Shown: piece after piece, positions 12,024 to 22,566 of the stretch | Layout: every line of letters starts with the position of its first letter | Numbering within the stretch: position 1 is the stretch's first letter | From: Rhizodiscina lignyota | Lineage: Eukaryota; Ascomycota; Dothideomycetes; Aulographales; Rhizodiscinaceae | Direction: 5' to 3' | Length of the DNA stretch: 64,000 nt | Assembly (NCBI GenBank): GCA_010015805.1 | Contig: ML978121.1 | Location: 806,001 to 870,000 of the forward strand | Notes under the pieces: generated by a model | Database searches by the model: none | The model's input: the letters and a program-made list of their open reading frames with translations, nothing else | What the model was told of the DNA's origin: nothing | Position numbers and translations under genes: made by a program

Positions 12024-14070
12024 ATGGGGCTGCTTGATAGGTTCTCCAAGAAGTCTTCCGAGCCCACCAACGGTGCGGCGCCCGCGCCCCGTACCGGGCG
12101 TCGTGGGCTGGGATGGAGCCTCACTGTACACTTTGATGAGAGCAATCCAAACTCCGAAACCATCGGAGCTCGGAGCAAATCGTTGTCCCACCTCGATTAC
12201 TCCCCTCTCCCACGCATTACAAGGCAGTCCTTCTTCATGGGCGTCTTAGTCTCCATGGGTGGCTTTGTGTAAGTGCATAGTATGACACGGTAGAAACATT
12301 CTAATATGCTACAGCTTCGGGTACGACACTGGCCAGATCTCCGGCTTTCTGGCGATGCCAGACTTCCTGGAGCGCTTCGGTCAATTCAGCGAGGCCAAGG
12401 GCGGCTTCTACTTCAGCAATGTCAGATCTGGTCTCATTGTCGGTATGCTTAGTATCGGTACTCTGATCGGCGCTCTTGTCGGTGGTCCGATTGCGGACTG
12501 GATCGGAAGGCGTCTGAGCATTTCTTTCTGGTGCATCATTCTATCCATCGGATTCATCGTTCAAATCTCAGCCGACCACCATTGGTATCAGGTGATGATG
12601 GGAGTAAGTAATCAGTAAACGGGCAATCTTGGTCAGTTACTAATGCGTTGACAGCGCTGGGTGTCCGGTCTTGGCGTTGGAGCTCTGAGTTTGCTTGTTC
12701 CAATGTATCAAGCTGAGACTGCTCCTCGTTACATCCGTGGCGCTTTGATCTCAACATACCAGTTTTTAATCACCCTTGGTATCTTTTTGGCCGCTTGCTT
12801 CAACTTCGGCACTTACGAGCACCAGCGTAACAACTCTGGGTCCTGGCGTATCTCTATCGGCCTTGGTTGGGTATTCGCGGCCATCCTTGGTTTCGGCATC
12901 TTGGCTTTCCCCGAGACTCCTCGTTTTGACTACCGACGTGGGCGTACCGATGTCGCCAAAAGGACTATGGAGAAGGTCTACGGTGCCCCGCCAAACCATA
13001 TCGCCATCTTTACCGAACTTGAAGAGATTGAAGCTAAGCTGCGGGCTGAGGTGAACCGTGGGAGCACCATTCGAGAATGGTACGACATGTTCTTCGCTCC
13101 GAGGATGGGTTACCGTATTCTGCTTGGTGTCGTGCTGCAGATGTTCCAACAGCTCACTGGCGCCAACTACTTCTTCTACTATGGTACTGTCATCTTCCAG
13201 GCCACTGGTATCAACAACAGCTTTGTGACCCAGATGATTCTTAATGGTATCAACTTCGGCGTCACGCCTATCGGTATCTACCTTGTCGAAGCTGCCGGTC
13301 GCCGTGTTTCTCTCATCATTGGAAGCGTGTGGATGTTCTTGATGTTCCTGATCTTCGCATCGTGCGGTAAGCCTGGCAGACCTCAGCACATTTTTATGGG
13401 CGCCTTACTGACAATGTAACAGGTCATTTCTCTCTCGACCGCCAGCACCCCCAGAACACTGAATCAACTGGTACTGCTATGATTGTCATCGCGTCCTTGT
13501 TCATTCTTGGCTTCGCTACCACTTGGGTAAGCATATGATCCTCATACGGTACTTTGAATCAATGATACTGACTTGGGCGCCAAGGGACCTATGATCTGGA
13601 CCATCTGTGGCGAGCTATACCCGTCTCGCTACCGTGCCAAGGGCATGGCTCTGTCCACTGCCTCCAACTGGCTCTGGAACTTCCTGCTCGCCTTCTTCAC
13701 TCCTTTCATTGTCTCAGCCATCGACTTCCGCTATGGATATGTCTTTGCCGCTTGCAACTTCCTTGGCGGTTTGATCATCTACTTCTTCGTCCTTGAAGGC
13801 CAAGGCCGCACTCTTGAAGAGCTTGATACCATGTACATCGAGGGCGTCCTCCCATGGAAGAGCAAGAACTGGGTTGCTCCGCCGCCAGATGAAATTGCGC
13901 GCATCAGGAAGGCCGCTGGAACCCATGATGGGCTCGATGCGGAGAATGGACAGATCAACCCTGCCGATCTTGGAATGACCAATGGGCATACCAATGGCGA
14001 CACTGATGGCATCAATGGAGCGGAGAAGAAGGAAGAGACAAATGGGCACAAGGAGGAGACGGATGTCTAA
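12024..14070 (+). CDS. MFS sugar (glucose) transporter, RCO-3/RGT2-like
   Basis: Five exons, 12024-12268, 12315-12603, 12655-13366, 13423-13526 and 13585-14070, give 611 aa with all phases closing. The ATG sits in a good context (CACCATGG). Twelve membrane segments are expected. Sugar-porter signatures are FGYDTGQISGF at helix 1, DWIGRR between helices 2 and 3, PETPR before the central loop, QQLTGANYFFYYG at helix 7, GRR again in the second half, and GELYPSRYRAKG before helix 11. The whole matches the fungal group that includes Neurospora RCO-3 and yeast Rgt2-type proteins, in which both transporters and glucose sensors occur. The cytosolic tail is long (about 75 aa) and hydrophilic, with NGHTNGD-type repeats. 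Transport versus sensing cannot be told from sequence. Confidence 0.93.
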
Positions 14071-14621
14071 GTCATCTTAGACGGACATGAAACTCCGAGC
14101 TATTCGAGATGTTGTGCGTGAAAGGGTTAATGTGGTGGATGTGGTTAAGCCTGAGTTGGGAGTGTCTGCGAATTCTGGAAATAATACATGATACCAAGTT
14201 GCAACTATACTCACAATAATGACATAATATTCTTGTTTAAAGTTCTGGTGTCAGATTTATTTCATTTGGACTGAGGGTGCGAGGGGAGGGTGGAATGGGG
14301 TTCTGTGGCTAGCCAATCAGAGCTGAGCTAATGCGGTTCTGTTTTGGAGCTTTAAATGGCTTCGCGACACGAGCCATCAACAACTCCACCAGGCACTTTC
14401 TTGACGCGTTATACTTCACTTTCTCTGCCGCGCCCGAACTCGCTGCAAGCTCCCTATACTGTGAAAGCATACGCGTGCGTCTTTCAATTTAAGTATTTCC
14501 TCTGCCATCCTGTCGAGGCGTGCAGTCAGAGCTCCACCCCGCCGCGGCGGGTCTCTCATCATCAATTGAGCCTTGCGCGTACGCGGTTATTTCCAACACC
14601 AACGACCTCAGAAACCCCAAG
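14071..14621. other. Intergenic upstream of Ash1-like gene
   Basis: 551 bp. The frame of the next gene stays open upstream of its ATG back to about 14520, but no ATG occurs there, so it is read as leader. TTTAAA at about 14351 could be a weak TATA element. Confidence 0.45.
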
Positions 14622-16993
14622 ATGGCTCGAGCATCGTCCATAAACTCAGACGGCACGTCGTCGACGCGTTCCAACATCAATGTCAGACCTCTTCATCTGC
14701 TTGAGAGCTCACCACCTCCGAGCGATGAGCTGCTCGGCGCGTCAAACACTCCCCCGACGAGCCTTGATCCCACTCCCAGCATTGCCTCCGACCCACTCAA
14801 GTCTTCGGACGCCGTTCCAGCACCACCAATCCTCGATCAATCCACGGCAACATCACGTAGCCGGCGCACCGTTTCTCTGAAAGTGGGTGCATATAACTTG
14901 AAAAGGCTGTCGGGGACAGATGTCCACACTCCGAACAAGTACCTGAAGACGCAGTCCAAAACGGAAGCAAAGGCAGAATCCAAATCGGAGTCAAAGGCAG
15001 AATCAAAGACGGCATCTCAACCTGCACCTGCGCGAACAAATGGTACCGTCAGCCTTAAAGGCAAGCTCTATGCAACTCTCGACAATTGGTTCTCTGCCCA
15101 GCCGCGTCAGTCCCCGGCCGATGATGCTGCCGAGTCGCGTGAGGATGACGCTGACGATGAGGTCCCGGCTCGTCCACAGCAATCAGCCAGGCCTTCCAAG
15201 CGCAAAAGACAAGGGGATGAGCGTTCGATACCTGATTCTGAGGAAGAGAGGGTGAAGACGTCTGTAACGATATCTCTCGAGGAAGCTGTTTTGATGGATG
15301 TGGACAACGACAACGACACCATTACAGTATCTCCAATGCGCAGTGTTTCCAATAAGCAGAAGGCCAAATTACAGGAGGACGAGCAAAAGCCACCCGAGAA
15401 TACAGAGAATCGACGTGCTAGCAAACGATTCAAGCCCGCCGTCACGGCTTCAGCGTCGCCAAGTCGTAAGACTCGCACGAGTGTACACAAAGTTACTACG
15501 TTGAGTCCTTCTGGTGCATCACCGGCCAAGCCAAAAGAGGCAGAAACATCTGGAACTAACGTCCGGCGCACTTCAGGACGACTCCAGGAAGTTGTCGCCT
15601 CTAGCCCTAAGCGAAGCACCCGACAGACCCAGAAAGAGATTGCTTCAGCGGCCAAGGGCAAGGGAAAGGGTCGCCTTGAAGAAGTTGCCGCTGGCAAAGA
15701 ATCCGAAGACTCAACCAATGATGCCCTGAAACCGACTTCTCAACAAGGCGCAAAGTCAAAGTTCGCAAAGGAAATGAAGACTCGCGGCAAGTTCTTCAGT
15801 GGCGAGTCTACTGATGAAGTTTTCCCGTTGCCAAATTCCTTCTTTATGGGCAGATTCGGTCCGGATGAAGGCACCTGGACCGACCTGAAGCAATCACGCG
15901 GATTCAAGCTTGGTGTCGAAGTCTTCAATCCTCAGGAGAGCAGTTTTGTTCGCGAAGGCAAGGACTGGGCAGTTACTAGGGGCGCGAAGAATGTGTTCGC
16001 TGGCGACGCCAAGAAGACCTGGAACAAGAACGAGTACACGAAGTTGCCAGACTCGAAGTGTCTATGCAAGCCTGAGTCTGGTTGCGATGAAAACTGTCTT
16101 AATCGCATTATGGAGTATGAGTGCGACGATACGAATTGCCCGATTGGAGCCGCCCATTGCAAAAACCGGCCGTTCTACGAACTGTCAAAGCGACTGGAGA
16201 AGGCAGAAGCGGTCAACAACCGTCAGAAGGAGCAGGAGAGGGTCAAGGCAGAAGCAGAAAAGCGCAGGCCAAAGTATGCTGCTATGTGTATGAGCTTCGA
16301 GCAAGGTGTCGAGGTCTTCGAGACGAAGGGCAAAGGATTTGGTGTTCGTGCACAGCGCTCGTTCGCATCGGGCCAGATCATCATGGAATACTTCGGCGAG
16401 ATTATTGACGCGGAAGAGAGGGATCATAGGATGGCAACAGTCTACAAGGACTCTTCCGTACGTCCTTGCACTCCAACTTGTTTTATGATTGCTTTTACTA
16501 ATTGAGTCAGGACTTCTACATGATGGAGTTTCACAACGGCTTCATTCTCGATGCCACTAAAGGCAGCATGTGCCGCTTTGTGAACCACAGCTGCGAACCA
16601 AACTGCGAGATCCGCAAGATGTACGTCCGCAACGGTACCGACAAGAAATCCAATATGGAGCCTCGCATGGCACTGTTTGCGTTAGAGGGCGGAATCAGAG
16701 TGGGCGAGGAGTTGACGTACGACTACAACTTTGAGTATGTATCTACCCCCCAGTATATTTGAGCAGTCTTACTAAACTTAGCCCGAAGTCCCTTCTCTAT
16801 ACGAAACGCTCAGAAGTGTCTCTGCGGCTCGGCGAAGTGCCGGGGCATCCTGGGTCCGCGCCCGCCAAAGGAGAGGGCAAAGGCAGAGGTAGTGACGAAG
16901 AAGGCTACCGCCGTCAAGCAAACGAAGAACGGAGTGATCGCGTCCAGAGTCGAAAAGAAGGTCAAGACGACGTCACTACGCCGTCGCTCATGA
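14622..16993 (+). CDS. ASH1: Ash1-type SET-domain histone H3K36 methyltransferase
   Basis: Three exons, 14622-16457, 16511-16734 and 16789-16993, give 754 aa. Residues 1 to about 390 are low-complexity and basic (Ser, Lys, Glu, Pro), including a Lys-Glu/Ser-Lys repeat near residue 115. An AWS domain follows (cysteines in SKCLCKPESGCDENCLNRIM and YECDDTNCP), then the SET domain with GKGFGVRA, FVNHSCEPNCE and ELTYDYNF. The last exon supplies the post-SET cysteines (QKCLCGSAKCRGILG). The final acceptor must be the AAG at 16786-16788, not the nearby TTAG, because only that gives DPFSIRNAQKC. A charged insertion of about 45 residues separates AWS from SET. In filamentous fungi Ash1 methylates H3K36 at silent genes. 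Confidence 0.9.
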
Positions 16994-17546
16994 TTCACGC
17001 CATGAAGTAATTGGAGATGCCCCCGGTTTTCTCCGCCTTCTGGTCTGAGCGTCACTTCGCATCACTCTCTACGAACGACTTGTCGCAACATATCTTTCTC
17101 GATCGACTGGTTCTCTTTTGGTTTGGTGTTTGATTTCCGTTTTTGAGCTGAGTTAGTCACACGGCCAAGGATCTTTGAGTACACGTCGGACAGTGCTGTG
17201 TGCAAGCACCAAGTTATGAGACGATTTCGAGCATGGCATTCCTTTTTGGGTTTCTGTTTAATTTCATGTCCTTCGATAGGGTTGGTCACTGCGTTTTGCA
17301 TAGCAAGGAGGCTGCATGGCAATTGGGTAATGTCTTTACTTGCGTTCTTGATTCAATAATGCTCTCCTCAGGCGTATTCCCCTTCACAACATACCCCTTC
17401 AACATGCTCAGCGTTGGTCTTGTTTACTGTAATGATTGCTTTGCAATTTCCGAATAGCATTGGGGCAATACACATGATGGATGACGATCAACGTCAGCAT
17501 AGTCGAGCACTGAACTTTCTTGTAATTCAACAGAGCACTGAATCTC
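16994..17546. other. Intergenic between convergent genes
   Basis: 553 bp between the stops of the Ash1-like gene and the FAD monooxygenase. No gene seen. Confidence 0.5.
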
Positions 17547-18853
17547 CTACTTGAACTCAACGAACTTGCTTACATCTGTCCCAAGTTCTGGTGGCTTTGC
17601 ATTCGGGCCTGCCTTCATCGCCTTGAACATTGGATGCCTGTCTGGTAGTGAATCTGTGTCTGGGTCTTGAAATGCCCAGTAAGCGGCTCGCGACATGGGA
17701 TCGACAACTTTTAAGAACATGTTCCGTCGGGCGTCTGACCACTTGTCGAGTAAAGAATCTGACGCATCACGCTGGACGATCGAGACGAGTGCGTCTGCCA
17801 GGGACGACGCGTCGAAGATACCCGTATTGAGGCCCATACCAGCATATGGATTGGTCACTATTACTTCGTTAGCAGTCAAAGCAAAAGAGACGATTTCTTG
17901 TCGTTGGACGAGGCCTCACAATGTGCTGCATCTCCAACCAACACGACCGACCTCTTCCTCATTGTCTTCGCACACAACTGCTGTGCTTTGTAAGGCGCTA
18001 TTTGGACCAACTTCCATCCTTCGGGTTTCTTTCCCGGCTCAGACGGTAGCATCTTCTCAAACTTCCTTGGAACCGCAGATTCGATCTCGTTCATGCTCAG
18101 TCCCTCCTTCCGTGACCCTTCCCCAGAGTCCTTATTCAACTGCAGCCCGAATGAGCATCTCCAAAGTCCCTTCCCATCAATCGGGGTAATGAGCCCATAA
18201 TCCTGTGGATCCGCAAAAAAGTTTGCGTCCGTCGCACTCCAGCCAAACTTCTCAAACGGATAATACAGATCTGTCGCGACCAACTGCGCTGGGAGAGTCT
18301 CGCCCTCAAACTCAATCCCCGCGGCCTTTCTCACTGCGCTCTTGCCCCCGTCTGCAGCAACAAGAAATCTTGCGTCGAAAGTTTTCTTCACACCGTCGTC
18401 ACTTGATACATCAACGTGCACCCTGCTTCCCTCCTGCGCTCTCACGCTTTCAAATCGATGACCGAACAGGACCTGCGCTCCGGCCCTTTGCGAATGCTTG
18501 AGCAGAATCTTGCAAAAGTGGCCTTGCGGTAGCAAGCACGGCCCCGGCTTTCCAGGCGGAATAGGTAATTTTGTAATGACGCTCTTGTCGCTCGTTCTTC
18601 TGAAATAGGCGCTCGTGCTCCGCAGCTCTCCCGCTGCATTCAAAACGTCGTCAAGAATGCCGGCGCGTTTGAAGTCAGGATAGATTGTCGGCATATGTGT
18701 TAGAGCTTTCGTAGAATCATCGAGACCTGAGTTGGCTTCGATGACTGTCACAGGCACCCCTGACTGGGAGAGGCGCAGGGCGAGGAAGAGGCCTACGGGG
18801 CCGGCGCCGATAATGAGAACGGGAGTCTCATTTTTGCTGGTGTCGATTGCCAT
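17547..18853 (-). CDS. FAD-dependent aromatic monooxygenase (PHBH-type)
   Basis: Two exons on the minus strand, 17920-18853 and 17547-17857, with a 62-nt intron that falls inside the FAD-binding GD motif: the join makes VGDAAHLTNPYAGMGLN. The product is about 414 aa. The N-terminal Rossmann motif is VLIIGAGPVGLFLAL, followed by a glutamate ending the second strand (VTVIEANSG), then the DG motif (VAADGGKSAVRK). The start is the ATG of MAIDTSKN. This class hydroxylates aromatic or polyketide substrates using NAD(P)H and oxygen. No partner biosynthetic gene is adjacent, so the substrate is open. No signal peptide. Confidence 0.88.
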
Positions 18854-19461
18854 ATTGGAGGAACACAAAAGATGCTAATCGGAAACTGAAATGGAGAAGG
18901 GAATTGTCGAGAAGAGGTCGACCATTTGGATAATATCGTTCACGACAAGTAGGTAGCGCACAATGCAACTAGCACTCCGTCCGATACGGAAGTTCAAACG
19001 CGAATCTTGTATGGAGGGACTGTGCTAACTTTGATTAGAAAATGCTTGCGCAGAATAGGAAAAATGGCTATATTAAAAGTGCGAAGGCGTAATGTAAGGC
19101 ATCTTGTTCTAGTTAGATGAATTACTATATCGCCTTAGCTGGAGTTGCGGAGACCCGGGTGGAACAGATCGTCAGGCATGTTGCCGGAGGACGATAAATC
19201 TATTTGCGGCGGCGGTGAGAGTCAAGGCACCAGGGATCAATTGAATTTCACGAATTTTTATTCGTCTTTAAAGATATTGTGAACTCCGAAAGTGCTTCAA
19301 TGCAGCACAACTTGCCGCTCACACCGAAGCATTGCCCATGATTTTCCATCCGTACACTCTAGGAGTACGCCACTTTTTCCTGCAGAAGCATTTCAGAGAC
19401 TGTCCTTGAATATTCACGTTTTCACTCCTCCAACACCGATGTAATTGAATCCGGTCCTCGC
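18854..19461. other. Intergenic
   Basis: 608 bp between two minus-strand genes; promoter of the monooxygenase expected. Nothing else recognised. Confidence 0.5.
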
Positions 19462-21159
19462 TCAATAATCATCAATATCATCAATATCATCTAGCAACCC
19501 CAACTTTTCCATCAGAGACTTGGGCACCTTAATGTCGCCGACCTCAATCTGTTCTTCGGACTCAGTCCCTCCTTCGGTATGCCATTCTGCCGATGTCACA
19601 CCGTTCGTCGAGGCATGCTGAGATCCCTCAGAAGCCGATTGCACGGCTTCAAATTCCGTCTCTGCAGCATTGCCTGAGGCTTGCACTCTCGTTTCTTCTT
19701 CTCCGTTGATCGAAGGCGCCGCAGCTTGTTGCTCGCTTGTAGTAGTGTCCGCAGTGATGCCATTGGGATAGAGGTGATCGAACATTCCAGGGAAGGGCTT
19801 GCTCCTCTGCTCCTCTGAGCCATCGCCTTGGACGTCGGCATGTTCAGCCCCCAGAGTTTCCTCAGCACCATTCTCCTCATCTTCAGTCCCAGCAACCGCA
19901 CCTGTCCAAGTCACCTCGATCTCAGGGTTCTCATAGGAAGTTTGGTCGGCAACTTCATCAAACCAATCTAGCACGTCCTTGTACATAGCCGGGAAGACAG
20001 CCTCGCCCCAAATGACATTGCCAGCAGAGAATACAGGCTGAGTCACGGCACTCATGTCATCTTTGGTTAGCTGTTGCTTCTCGGGAACAGCGATCGGTGT
20101 TCCAGCTGGAGCTTCGGAAGTCATCCACGCACGGCACCGTCGCTCAAGGAAACTGTTGAACTCAGGGTTCTCGAAAGTAGATGCAGAGTGACGTGGTTCC
20201 ATGAGCGCAATCGCCGCAACTCTCGGAGCGTAATCAGCCCAGTTATCGTTCAGGTATTGAAGGAATAGATCTCCACGCGCTTGCATCCCAATGATATAGA
20301 GCTCTGCATCCGGTGCGACCAGGTCAGGATTATCAACGACGTGCTTGAACACAGATACTACATGCTCTTCAGCAGTGGTATGACCGACTATGTAGTTTGA
20401 CTCGGGATCGACCGAGATAGGATAGTGCACGAGTGATGGAACAGGTCGAGCATTCCAACTGTGGCGGCTCATCGCTCGGTTGAGATCATGTGAATAGAGG
20501 AGCTGGCCGGGATTCAGGATGATGACGCCGGGCGTGCTTGATGTGTCCAGTGAATCTGGGGAGAGTTTCTCTGATCCATTGCTTGCATCGTTCAATACCT
20601 CAGCAACACCATTTTGCGATTGACCTGAGGGGTAATCAATGCTCCAGGCGCGACCTGCGAGCTCTTGAACGAAAGAAGTGAGAGAGCCATTGTTGATACC
20701 ACCATCAGAACAGATTGTGCGATATGAGAGAATACCTAGATCCTGCATCTCATCATTGATGATGACCACGATACGCTTTTGCATGCATAGAGTATCTGGC
20801 GGCGTCGTATAGATTGGTACATGAGGTCCGTTTGGTCTCTTCGTTGTCAAGTGCGGTAGATAGAGCGATTGAATGCCGAGCCGTCTCATTCGCTTGCGGA
20901 CTTCTTCGCGAATCCAAGCTGTTGCAGTGAGTCGTCAGCGCTGCACCTTTGGGAACGAGCTGGAAGAAGTCGTACAGTTCATCGCCTCGCAGTAGACTTC
21001 GTTGTAGCGATCATTGTTTGTGATTGCATATCTGAACCTCTGATCCGGCTTCTTGACCTTACAGATCCGATCTTTGTCGTCGACGAAGAACCCAAGTTTC
21101 CCAATGTCTGCTGGGAATTTCGGATCCTCGGGCAGACCGGAAATCAGACGTCGGAACAT
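19462..21159 (-). CDS. Arb2-domain protein
   Basis: Two exons on the minus strand, 20976-21159 and 19462-20918 (57-nt intron), give 546 aa. The first exon carries the typical Arb2 start: FPADIGKLGFFVDDKDRI, RFRYAI and NDRYNEV. The second exon continues with VVIINDEMQDLGILS, an alpha/beta-hydrolase-like core (SNYIVGHTTAEEH, ELYIIGMQARGD, VAAIALMEPRHSAS). The last 200 residues are acidic, low-complexity and end in repeated DDI units. Arb2 in fission yeast is part of the Argonaute chaperone complex, and Arb2 domains also end class II histone deacetylases of the Hda1 type. Here the domain stands alone, without a deacetylase domain. A role in RNAi or heterochromatin is therefore possible but inferred. 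Confidence 0.85.
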
Positions 21160-21698
21160 ATCGACAGTCTACGCGTGCTTTGCCCTGATTCTGAGAGAAG
21201 TACCGGGTAGTGTGGTAGGAGTTACGCGTGATGCCGACTGCAAAGATTCGAAGAAAGGTACGAGTTTGAGAAGAAATCCTTGAGCTACCTCAACCTAGTC
21301 AGGGAAGATTTGAGAGTTTAGGTTGTAAGTTAAAGCCTGGACGTTTTTCAGTTTTGTTGTTTGTAAGGTAGAAAATTTAAAAGGGAAATTGCGGCCTGTT
21401 GATGCTGCCAAGAGTTTTCTTCCCGCCGCTACGAAGTGAGGCGATTGAGCAGAGGATCTGTAGAGTGAAGAAGGAGAAAAAGTCAACCAAGGATAGATAG
21501 TTGGGACCTCATTTAACTTGATCTCCATGCGTAGCCGCATCATGTAAGGGGTATCACCCTAATCTTACACGTCACATTTATGTACAATGCCGCGCATCCA
21601 AACGCCACAAAATGCTGTCTTGAGATCTATCTTAGCGCCATCATATGAAAGATCTTGTACCCTGTCTTGGGTGTGGTCGTTGTGCCCCGTACCAATCG
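21160..21698. other. Intergenic between minus-strand genes
   Basis: 539 bp holding the Arb2 promoter and the 3' end of uS14m. No gene seen. Confidence 0.5.
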
Positions 21699-22209
21699 CT
21701 ACCAGCTCGCCTTTTTCACCCCAGGTATGTTGCCAGCCAAAGCATTCAGTCGAAATTGAAACTGCACAGCATAGGTCAGCACAAAAGTGTCTCTCGCCCA
21801 ATTGTGTAGATAACCATACTCTAGACATTCGGAAGTCGCCTAATATTCCTTTACCTCTACCAGCCATTATACATCTGTTCTTGATCTGTGTCGGGCGCGT
21901 GTAGCAGTGCATTTGAGTGAGTTGGAGTTGCGCCTGGGCGCGCATTCGTTGAGGAAGCGATGTATTGCGAATTATGTATCGGAGCGCTTGTCTGTGGATC
22001 CCATTGTTAGCTCATGTAACGAGGAAAGACACGAAGATGGGATTATGAGCTTGCTGGCACGAATTGAGATCAGCATCGTACCTCTGCGGCTCGACTTTCT
22101 CGAAGACCTTCCGCTTCGTGTGGTCTCGGAGTACCAAAGTGTTGACGAAGCAACCAAGGTCGAGCTTCTTCGACCTGAAAGGTGCGAATTTCGATACTTT
22201 CGGTGCCAT
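21699..22209 (-). CDS. MRP2: Mitochondrial small ribosomal subunit protein uS14m
   Basis: Three exons on the minus strand, 22082-22209, 21820-21991 and 21699-21761, with introns of 90 and 58 nt, give 120 aa. Landmarks are KKLDLGCFVNTLVLRDHTKR at the N-terminus, LRYIIRNTSLPQRMRAQAQL in the middle, and the S14 signature CIMAGRGKGILGDFRMSR before the last intron. The tail is FQFRLNALAGNIPGVKKASW. The S14 signature contacts 16S-type rRNA in the head of the small subunit. The last intron splits directly after the conserved Ser-Arg. Divergent from the UFL1-like gene with 357 bp between starts. Confidence 0.95.
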
Positions 22210-22566
22210 GGCGATCCTCTGCGTATGTAACTGCGTTATGTAGCCGTGCGTCGTCAATGAGGAAAGTTGAAGATTGGACGACGGCTTATATAAGCGAGCT
22301 GATGCATGTGGTGCGCTAATTTCGTATGGAGCAAAAAAGTCCAAACTTCGCAAGCAACTCTCTTCGACTTACCCCATAAATCGAGGACGAAAAATGCTGT
22401 ACTCGACTGTGTTATCGATGTGGGTTCGTGGTGTTCTTCCTCGGAGTTGCAGCTCACGTTTCTATGTTAGATATCTTTGTGGAGCCGGCCTTTTTGAAGC
22501 ATGATTTTTCATTCGAAGCACATCCCAAACATCGTATTCTCCTAGAACGTCAAGTGCTGTTCTACA
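22210..22566. promoter_or_regulatory. Shared divergent promoter, uS14m / UFL1-like gene
   Basis: 357 bp between two opposite ATGs. It contains the palindromic TTATATAA at 22286-22293, 77 bp upstream of the uS14m start and about 275 bp upstream of the other, so it most likely serves uS14m. Confidence 0.55.
22286..22293 (-). promoter_or_regulatory. TATA element of uS14m gene
   Basis: TTATATAA reads the same on both strands; its spacing of 77 bp fits the minus-strand uS14m start. Confidence 0.45.

Noticed and set aside
15107-15718. 203-codon frame opposite the Ash1-like gene
   Set aside because: Antisense shadow of a low-complexity coding region; no motif.
19472-19494. Repeated ATCATCAAT units
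   Set aside because: They encode the Asp-Ile-Asp tail of the Arb2 protein and need no separate explanation.
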